DNA of 64,000 bases from Candidatus Obscuribacterales bacterium (GTDB lineage Bacteria; Cyanobacteriota; Vampirovibrionia; Obscuribacterales; Obscuribacteraceae), in assembly GCA_020634035.1 (NCBI GenBank), contig JACKCM010000007.1, forward strand, positions 186,001 through 250,000. The letters are read 5' to 3'. A program made the translations under genes and the position numbers. This document shows positions 57,890-64,000 of the stretch, one piece after another. The notes beneath the pieces are model-generated. The model worked only from the letters and a program-made list of their open reading frames with translations, made no database searches and was not told the origin of the DNA. Each line of letters begins with the position of its first letter. Position 1 is the first letter of the stretch.

Positions 57890-59974
57890 TTAGTTGTAGC
57901 GTCTGTGAATCAATGTACTCAATACATTCGAATAATCATCTGTCCAGAATCCGAGGTCATCTTTTGCCGGAGTCATCGATATTCTCAACTCCGGATTGTC
58001 AGTTTTACAGGGTTCGAATTCTTGCCTGGACATTAGAATCCAGGTGCTTGAATCTGTTCCAAGGGTGATGGAGTGAAGAGAACATTCTCTGGCTAGATTG
58101 CCGACCAGGGGCTCTAGATTGATATGCCGGTTTGAGATATTCACAAGAATAAATCCGTCTTTGTTCAAGCGACTTAAATAGGTCTCGAACGCTTCTCTTG
58201 TCAAAAGATGAACCGGCACGGCGTTGCCGTTGAAGGCATCCATCACAATTAGATTGTATTTTTCATCAGCCTTTTGCAATTCCAGCCTGCCGTCACCAAG
58301 CACGACATCGTTATCAGCTCTAGAGCGGCTTAAGAAGCTGAAGTGAGTATTGGCGATTTTTACCACGTTTGGATCTATCTCAAAAAATCTCATGTGATCG
58401 CCTTCTTCACCATAGCAAGCGATGGTGCCTGCTCCAAGACCGAGGATCGCTACTTCAAGATTTTTGAAACGATCTCTAATAATTTTTATAGAGCAGCCGA
58501 AGCCGCCTTCTTTTACAAAGTACTTTGTCGGCTCCAGAACTTTGGTTTCGTCGTTGTGCTGGGTGCCGTGAATTACCCTGCCATGGACAATCGAGGTGAA
58601 GTCAGCGGATCTTTCGACCGAAACACAGCCATAGAAGTTTCTCATTCTAGATACTGTATATGGTTGTGGTATCACTATTCTCTCGATCAAAAGTCCGCCC
58701 ATCAAAATGGCTACCATAAAATAGGCGGAGCCCAGAGCGAAGCGTATTCTACCTGGTTTAGCGCCGCTTATCATCAATCTGCCAGATTTGTATTGAAGCC
58801 AATTTCTGGTCATCGATCTGAGAGACATTCCCACAATCACTATGAAAATAATTGCCTTCTCTCCATAAAAATCAAATGTCAGTGGTGCCACCAGATTGGC
58901 AAATATTCCCCCGGCCACTCCACCAAGGGCAATAGCCAGATAGAAGATCGCAAGATGCCGGGCGCCGGGCTTGCTTCGCACCAGTTCACCGTGCATTGCC
59001 ATGGATGTGAGGAACACAAAGCCGAGGATGCATGCTGTGTTCAAATAAATCGAATGCCACAGAAATGGCTCCAGTATCCAGAGTACTACAGAAGCGATCA
59101 GATAAAGATTAGTCTTGCAGAGGCTCTCCCGGGCAAAACATATAATGTAAGAAAGCAAGTATAGAATGAGCGGTGCGGTCCAGAACAAAGGAATCGGCGC
59201 GATATCCTGGGTGAGATGCTGGGTGTAGCAGATCAGAACAAGCGTAGATATCGTGGTCAGAAAACACCAGTATAAAAAGCTTTTCGCTCTTGGGCTATCT
59301 ACCTTGCCTTCGAGGTCAGAGAGCAGCTCTTCGCTTTTTTCTCCTCTCAAGAAAACAAAGATTGCCGAAGCGATTACTAGAAATGCCGTTGCCTCATACA
59401 GACCGTTCCAGATATCGATAGAGGTAGAAAGGCTGATATTGGGCTCGATTATAAGTGGATAGGTGACCAGCGCTCCAATCGATCCGATATTTGAAGCGGC
59501 GTACATCCAGTACGGGTCAGAAAGGTTGGTGAGTCTGAACCACAGTTGCATCATGCCGCTCACGCTCGACAGTAGCAGGCATTGCACCAGAAGATTGGCT
59601 CCAAGAATAAGAAGCAAGCTGACGAACGGATTGTCTGACGCGCCTGCTTCCCATACCTGAGGTGGTTTAATCGACAGGAAAAGCGCCGATAGAGCAAAAC
59701 TGCTGCCGTATATGAAAGCCTGAATTCTGGGTGGCATCTTAGAGAGAGCGAAAGTAAGAAGATAGCCGCCAAGCACAACGAACTGAAAGAAAAGCAGACA
59801 GCAAGTCCATACTGTGCTGGTGCCGCCGAACTTTGGAGTGACTATTTTGCCGACGACCGGCTGGATCTGGAAGATCAAGAAAGCCCCTATCAATACTGTC
59901 AGCACTTGGGCGACTCTAAGAATCGTATGCGACTCTGCTGGCTTAGTTGACTTGTTAGATAGATTTTGCGGCAT
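57890..59974 (-). CDS. Membrane-embedded spermidine synthase-like protein
   Basis: The first 430 or so residues contain around 11 transmembrane helices. The C-terminal 250 residues resemble spermidine-synthase/SAM-methyltransferase folds: NLEVAILGLGAGTIACYGEEGDHMRFFEIDPNVVKIA, DNDVVLGDGRLELQ, YNLIVMDAFNGNAVPVHLLTREAF and the late FWTDDYSNVL motif of fused membrane-SpeE homologues. The amino-propyl acceptor specificity is unknown, and true polyamine synthesis is not established for such fusions. It has a 218-base AT-rich upstream gap with another TGAATATAT half-site (60088-60096). Confidence 0.8.
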   Translation of the reverse strand: MPQNLSNKSTKPAESHTILRVAQVLTVLIGAFLIFQIQPVVGKIVTPKFGGTSTVWTCCLLFFQFVVLGGYLLTFALSKMPPRIQAFIYGSSFALSALFLSIKPPQVWEAGASDNPFVSLLLILGANLLVQCLLLSSVSGMMQLWFRLTNLSDPYWMYAASNIGSIGALVTYPLIIEPNISLSTSIDIWNGLYEATAFLVIASAIFVFLRGEKSEELLSDLEGKVDSPRAKSFLYWCFLTTISTLVLICYTQHLTQDIAPIPLFWTAPLILYLLSYIICFARESLCKTNLYLIASVVLWILEPFLWHSIYLNTACILGFVFLTSMAMHGELVRSKPGARHLAIFYLAIALGGVAGGIFANLVAPLTFDFYGEKAIIFIVIVGMSLRSMTRNWLQYKSGRLMISGAKPGRIRFALGSAYFMVAILMGGLLIERIVIPQPYTVSRMRNFYGCVSVERSADFTSIVHGRVIHGTQHNDETKVLEPTKYFVKEGGFGCSIKIIRDRFKNLEVAILGLGAGTIACYGEEGDHMRFFEIDPNVVKIANTHFSFLSRSRADNDVVLGDGRLELQKADEKYNLIVMDAFNGNAVPVHLLTREAFETYLSRLNKDGFILVNISNRHINLEPLVGNLARECSLHSITLGTDSSTWILMSRQEFEPCKTDNPELRISMTPAKDDLGFWTDDYSNVLSTLIHRRYN

Positions 59975-60192
59975 TGTTAATCGCCCTCCCGGGTAACAGA
60001 AGTCGAATTTGTTTAAGACAGGTCGCTACTAAAATTCCGACCTCCGGCTGAGAGGTCAGAGCTGAATGTTTAAAACATCTAGATATTTGAATATATAGAT
60101 ATATTATTTCACTTGCCCGCAGAATTGTCAAAGGGTAAACCGAGCGAATCTAATTCGCTGGGTTTGATTTATTCGAGCTTTGCGGACCAGAA

Positions 60193-61092
60193 TTATTTCA
60201 ACGGCGCTTCGGGGATAGACATGAGGAACTCCTTCAAGTCTTCCAGTTGCTCGTCGGTCAATTTCTCTTCTTGCTCTCTCATCAGGGGCGAACGAGAGGT
60301 TCGCTTCAGAAAACGCTTCAACTCTTTGCCACCGGCTCTGGTGCTAATGCCGGCTAAGTCCGGTCCGAATCTGTCTTTTGATCCGTCGGTAGAATGGCAG
60401 GTATAACAGCTCATCTCATAAAAGAGTTTGGCACCACGGACGGCGCCTTCCACATTCACTTCTTCTGGCTTATCCGGCTTGCCGAATTTTTTACGCTTCT
60501 CTTTCAAGGTCGTAGAATGGCTGGCGACCAGATAGCCTTCTTTGGGCTCGGGCAGGGTCAGTATATAGTCGACTATGTACTCAGCTTCTTGTTTGGTTAA
60601 TGCCGGATGAGGCATTATATTTGGTCTGTTCCCGAAGACATGGGCGAACTTTTTCATCTGGTCTTTGGGATTCATCATCCGGTCCATTAGCCATTCGGGC
60701 CCCCGGTGCCCGCCTATACCGTCGAGGGGCGGGCCTACTTCGCCGCCCTTTCCGAAGATGGCATGACATTCCTTGCAATTGTGCTTTTCGTAGAGCTCTT
60801 TACCCTTGCGGCTGGCTTCGTCCTCTTCTCTCGGCACATAACCCCAGGGTGGCAGCTCCAGAAAATCATCCTCGTCATCGCTTGACGTCTGCGGCTCAGT
60901 CGATTCTTCCTGTCTGAACTCGGGCTTCTGAGGTCGGTCTATTTTATCTAGCGGTGTGATCAAGCGCTGGCTCGCTTCGGCATCTTTTGCACCGGTTTCG
61001 TCGCAGAAGGCAACGGGTGCCAAGCCTGCTAAAAGCGAGATGCTTCCTGCGGCAAGTGCCAGATATAGTAGATTCAGATTGTGACGAGGCAC
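60193..61092 (-). CDS. Diheme cytochrome c
   Basis: Two heme c motifs are visible: CKECH at residues 106-110 and CYTCH at 229-233. Each is followed by the class I-type pattern (GPPLDGIGG, and FGPDLAGIS). Candidate axial methionines are in NIMPHPAL and SPLMREQEEKL. An N-terminal hydrophobic segment targets the periplasm. The stretch of about 60 residues before the first heme is acidic. It is predicted to be a periplasmic electron carrier, consistent with respiratory metabolism. Confidence 0.9.
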   Translation of the reverse strand: MPRHNLNLLYLALAAGSISLLAGLAPVAFCDETGAKDAEASQRLITPLDKIDRPQKPEFRQEESTEPQTSSDDEDDFLELPPWGYVPREEDEASRKGKELYEKHNCKECHAIFGKGGEVGPPLDGIGGHRGPEWLMDRMMNPKDQMKKFAHVFGNRPNIMPHPALTKQEAEYIVDYILTLPEPKEGYLVASHSTTLKEKRKKFGKPDKPEEVNVEGAVRGAKLFYEMSCYTCHSTDGSKDRFGPDLAGISTRAGGKELKRFLKRTSRSPLMREQEEKLTDEQLEDLKEFLMSIPEAPLK

Positions 61093-61184
61093 TTCAGACC
61101 CTTTCTAGAGACTCCATTCAAGTGTAGTCTACTCGGATTTTCCGATCTGCGCAAAATCGATGGCGAACCGGGCAAAATATAGGT

Positions 61185-61871
61185 ATGAGAGCGCTGCAGA
61201 CTGTTTTGCTTCTGGGAGCGATCTTCGCTTCTCCCCTGGCCGCAATAGCTGAGGCCGGCTCCACCGAGTGTGTTTTGTTCAAGAAGTTTCCTAAAGACAG
61301 TGTCGGTGACTTCTACCGCCGAGATAGTTTGCCAGTACATGGAACTCTGCCCGGGGATCTACCCAGGCGAGATCCACCGAGTAGCAGTAATTTCAAGATT
61401 TTTGGAAAAGATCTATCTGGTAGCAGTGATTTCCAGATTTATGGAGACAATCTGCTTCCCCAGAATTGGAGATTTTCTAATCCTGTCTTAAGAAGATATC
61501 CAGATGGTCTTGCGCCAGGCAGGCATTATAGTTTCGATCGCAAAGAGAATGTAGAATTTAGACCTTCTTTAATCGATGCAGAAGCCGATGTTTGCATCGC
61601 ATATTTAAACAACGATTTGAAAGACGGTATCCAGCAATTAGACCGGATCGTCCGTAAGGATTCCAAAGCCAGTAAAAATTTCTATAACCGAGCTGCCTTT
61701 AAGTATTTGTTCAAAGACTATGTCGGCGCCAGAGCTGATTTGAACACCTGCTTGAAGCTCTGGGTTAAAGAGTATGCTTGTCTTGAAAGCAGTGAGGCTG
61801 ATTTTAGAAGTCTTGCCATAGAAGAGCTGGATAAAAAAGTCTGCCAGGCGCTTCTCAACCGGAAAAAATAG
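61185..61871 (+). CDS. Small exported protein of unknown family, full-length copy
   Basis: This 228-residue protein has a signal peptide (LQTVLLLGAIFASPLAAIAEA). The first mature segment STECVLFKKFPKDSVGDF recurs in the next gene. The middle is Pro/Ser/Arg-rich with repeated SSNFKIFGKDL/SSDFQIYGDNL units. The C terminus has a TPR-like pair (NNDLKDGIQQLDRIV, FKDYVGARADLNTCLKLW). No known family was recognised. It is divergent from the cytochrome gene. Confidence 0.6.
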   Translation: MRALQTVLLLGAIFASPLAAIAEAGSTECVLFKKFPKDSVGDFYRRDSLPVHGTLPGDLPRRDPPSSSNFKIFGKDLSGSSDFQIYGDNLLPQNWRFSNPVLRRYPDGLAPGRHYSFDRKENVEFRPSLIDAEADVCIAYLNNDLKDGIQQLDRIVRKDSKASKNFYNRAAFKYLFKDYVGARADLNTCLKLWVKEYACLESSEADFRSLAIEELDKKVCQALLNRKK

Positions 61872-61872
61872 A

Positions 61873-62124
61873 ATGATGAGATTGATGATAGCACCGGTAT
61901 TAGTTCTTATTTTGATTACACTTTATCCTCTCGCTGCATCTGCGGAGGAAGCCTCCATTGATTGTGCCCTGTTCAAGAACTACTCAGAGGAGAGTGTCGG
62001 CGATTTCAAATCTGAGCCGCTTCTTCCAGCCTGGGCTGGCGATGAATGGGTACACTATGAGTCCGCTAAAAAAGCACCGGCGCCTTCACCTGTCTCTTCT
62101 GGATCATCTGCGCCAGGGCATTGA
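61873..62124 (+). CDS. Truncated paralogue of the preceding exported protein
   Basis: The 83-residue frame begins one base after the previous stop. It has a signal peptide (MIAPVLVLILITLYPLAASA) followed by SIDCALFKNYSEESVGDF, clearly related to STECVLFKKFPKDSVGDF in its neighbour, then ends after a Pro/Ser tail. The last 59 bases overlap the 3' end of the convergent ammonia-lyase gene. The rest of the paralogue is missing, so this is probably a truncated duplicate, though a short secreted peptide remains possible. Confidence 0.5.
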   Translation: MMRLMIAPVLVLILITLYPLAASAEEASIDCALFKNYSEESVGDFKSEPLLPAWAGDEWVHYESAKKAPAPSPVSSGSSAPGH

Positions 62125-63559
62125 TATCTCGGCTCAAGAGGCGGTTCTCCACCAGGGTAGGGATCTCTTCTCTGACTGAATCATATAAGTCTTTGAACGG
62201 AGCCGGGATTTTCTTGTCTATGATGTCGTAGCCCTGGAGGGTGGTGAGTAGCTCAATGGCGGTGAGATACTCGAACATCTCTATGAGCCAGGCTAGATGA
62301 ATGGCACAGTTGCCGGCGTTGGCGTTGAAGTCCTCGAACTTGCCGCCTGCAGGTACTGACTGAATACTTCTTGAATGGGACCGCGCCCGAATCTCTAAAG
62401 AAAGCGAAGCGGCGGTGTAATGAGCAATCATGAGCCCGTAGTTAGAGCCGGGGTCCTGACTTTTGTGGGTCATATAGGCGGGCAGGTCGTTGATAGGCTC
62501 CCTCACTGTCAACTGTCCGGTGCGGCGTTCGCTGGCGAGACAGGCGGTGGCTGCCACTTGAGAGAGTGCGTCCAGGGCAAAAGAGATTCTTGCCCCCGAG
62601 GTATTCATCGAGTTATTAGTATAGGTCCCGTCTTCATTGATTATCGGATTATCCGATACCGCATTCAGTTCATCTAAAATGGCTTCTTCGGCACCTTTGA
62701 GCGCATCTAATAGCGAGGCGAAGACGGTGAGGGCATAGCGGCAGGAGAGCGGCGAGCGAACTAGATGGTCATCGTTGGCGGGGCTCAGTTCATACAGGGT
62801 TTTGCACAAAGTATCGAGGGTCGAATGATTTTTGTAGGTGATGAACTCATACTGATTGCTCATATAGCCGGGGCTTATCAACTCGCCGTTTAAATGGGCG
62901 GTGGCGACAGCGACATTAACGAGGCTGCGCATATCAGATAGAGCGAGTGTTGCCACACCGAGGCTCTGGGCAAGCCCGTTTATGAGGGCGAGTCCGTCTC
63001 TGCCCCGCAATTTATAAGGGACCAGTTCGTGACGCTGTAATACTGAAGCTGCCGGCTCATGCCTGTCTCCATCGATGATCTCGCCTTCACCGATAAGGGC
63101 GGCTGCCATATGAGACAGAGGGACAAGATCGGAGGAGCCGATGGAGCCCAGCATCGGTGCCGACGCTGCCAGGTCTTTATTTAAGAAAGCGACCATGCTC
63201 TCGAGCAGCTGCGGCGAGACCCCACTTTTACCCCGCAGAAAGTTATTGAGCCGAATCAACATCATCGCCCTCGATTGATCCGCCTTCATATAGGGACCGA
63301 CACCGCAAGCATGGGCCAGAATCAGATTCTCCTGGTGGTTTTTCTGATCTTCTTTAGAGATATCGACACAGTCTAATTCGCCGACACCGACCGAGACACC
63401 GTAGATGACGTTGTCTGCATTAATCAGTTTAGTTACCAGGGCATGAGCCTTTTCACAGGCGGCAAAAGCCGAAGCAGCCAAAGAGATGTCAGCATGATCT
63501 CGCGCCACCTTGACGGTGTCTTCTATGGTGAGGGAGCTTCCGGTCAATTCCAGAGCCAT
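62066..63559 (-). CDS. Histidine/aromatic ammonia-lyase-like MIO enzyme, atypical motif
   Basis: This 497-residue protein shows the HAL/PAL fold: helical core with APMLGSIGSSDLVPLSHMAAALIGEGE, NEDGTYTNNSMNTSGARISFALDAL, ASERRTGQLTVREPINDLPAYMTHKS and DPGSNYGLMIAHYTAASL. In HutH the MIO cofactor forms from Ala-Ser-Gly in GSVGASGDLAP; here the text is GSIGSSDLVP with one residue fewer. YGVNTGFG is replaced by YGVSVGVG. AGGAGG precedes the ATG. No hutU, hutI or hutG is adjacent. The activity, if any, may differ from histidine deamination. Confidence 0.75.
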   Translation of the reverse strand: MALELTGSSLTIEDTVKVARDHADISLAASAFAACEKAHALVTKLINADNVIYGVSVGVGELDCVDISKEDQKNHQENLILAHACGVGPYMKADQSRAMMLIRLNNFLRGKSGVSPQLLESMVAFLNKDLAASAPMLGSIGSSDLVPLSHMAAALIGEGEIIDGDRHEPAASVLQRHELVPYKLRGRDGLALINGLAQSLGVATLALSDMRSLVNVAVATAHLNGELISPGYMSNQYEFITYKNHSTLDTLCKTLYELSPANDDHLVRSPLSCRYALTVFASLLDALKGAEEAILDELNAVSDNPIINEDGTYTNNSMNTSGARISFALDALSQVAATACLASERRTGQLTVREPINDLPAYMTHKSQDPGSNYGLMIAHYTAASLSLEIRARSHSRSIQSVPAGGKFEDFNANAGNCAIHLAWLIEMFEYLTAIELLTTLQGYDIIDKKIPAPFKDLYDSVREEIPTLVENRLLSRDINALAQMIQKRQVKAPVLF

Positions 63560-63588
63560 TGATAACCTCCTGAATCCAGGAGATTATT

Positions 63589-64000
63589 TTACTGCTCTTT
63601 CGAATCGATCTCGCTTTTCAGTTTGGCCAGCAGTTCATCCACGCTGAGGATGCCTGCCTGACCATCCCGGCGATGGCGGATAGCGACCTTGCCTTCGGCT
63701 TCTTCCTTGTCTCCGATCACTACCATATAAGGAATCTGTTGCATCTGACCTTCTCTTATACGATAGTTCACGGTTTCAGATCGGTTGTCGATATGAGCCC
63801 TGATATCGTTGTCCCGCAGTTGCTGGTGGACTTTCGATGCGAACTCCTGGTGTCGGTCGGAGATTGGCAGAACAAGCACCTGGGTGGGGGCGAGCCAGAG
63901 CGGGAAGGCGCCGGCATAATGTTCTATCAAGCCGCCGACGAAACGTTCCATAGAGCCGAGTACCGCTCTGTGGATCATGATCGCTCTGTGTTTCTCCCCG
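63589..64000 (-). CDS. thrS: Threonyl-tRNA synthetase, C-terminal fragment (5' end outside window)
   Basis: The frame continues off the window edge. The visible residues (GEKHRAIMIHRAVLGSMERFVGGLIEHYAGAFPLWLAPTQV...) include class II motif 3 (motif region GSMERF) and the anticodon-binding domain (VLVLPISDRHQEFASKV...REGQMQQIPYMVVIGDKE). The enzyme charges tRNA-Thr. It lies 29 bases upstream of the ammonia-lyase gene on the same strand. Confidence 0.95.
   Translation of the reverse strand, partial: GEKHRAIMIHRAVLGSMERFVGGLIEHYAGAFPLWLAPTQVLVLPISDRHQEFASKVHQQLRDNDIRAHIDNRSETVNYRIREGQMQQIPYMVVIGDKEEAEGKVAIRHRRDGQAGILSVDELLAKLKSEIDSKEQ

Overview
The window looks like a chromosomal segment of a non-photosynthetic bacterium. 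The best guess, from gene content and protein style only, is a relative of Candidatus Obscuribacter (Melainabacteria/Vampirovibrionia, the non-photosynthetic sister group of Cyanobacteria). Supporting points are the mid-range base composition, the gmk-rpoZ pair, the tig-clpP-clpX-lon run, the MEP-pathway gene dxr, many secreted or membrane proteins of unknown family, and repeated MshEN-like signalling domains. There are no photosynthesis genes, rRNA genes, CRISPR arrays or intact insertion sequences. The taxonomic call is an inference and no database search was run.

Layout. 1-8 kb: end of lexA, rqcH, gmk-rpoZ, dus, larC and secreted TPR/Cna-like proteins. 8-20 kb: clpB, a J-domain protein, an active-looking diguanylate cyclase (GGEEL, RxxD), an FKBP isomerase, an orphan response regulator, ssb, and a sodium:solute symporter with a small membrane partner. 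20-24 kb: yqeK-nadD-alr, HU, an oxidoreductase and tRNA-Gly(GCC). 25-31 kb: protein quality control (tig, clpP, clpX, lon), with lysine-rich tails on trigger factor and Lon. 31-36 kb: class III aminotransferase, aldehyde dehydrogenase and acyl-CoA dehydrogenase, closed by a strong hairpin and probably an amino-acid breakdown unit. 36-39.5 kb: unknown proteins, including a protein that resembles the lethal-factor/Pro-Pro endopeptidase fold but lacks the zinc motif, flanked by related palindromes.

39.6-49 kb is the most unusual part. A pseudokinase-pentapeptide membrane protein, a NarL-type response regulator and a HisKA_3 histidine kinase form a tight minus-strand operon. The kinase carries tandem MshEN-like repeats, a fold known elsewhere to bind c-di-GMP. 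Two more MshEN-repeat proteins follow, each behind the same exact 23-bp promoter repeat. A second GGDEF protein at 48.6 kb has lost its active-site motif but kept the RxxD inhibitory site. Together with the intact cyclase at 13.9 kb this suggests a local c-di-GMP signalling theme. Dodecin, upp and dxr lie between.

51.9-57.7 kb holds a tripartite exporter (ABC transporter, HlyD-like adaptor, TolC-like outer-membrane protein) bracketed by two ArsR-type repressors that share an exact 14-bp candidate operator. The ABC gene is split by an apparent one-base deletion just before Walker A. The window ends with a membrane-bound spermidine-synthase-like protein, a diheme cytochrome c, a full and a truncated copy of a secreted protein, a histidine-ammonia-lyase-like enzyme with a non-standard MIO triad, and the 3' end of thrS.
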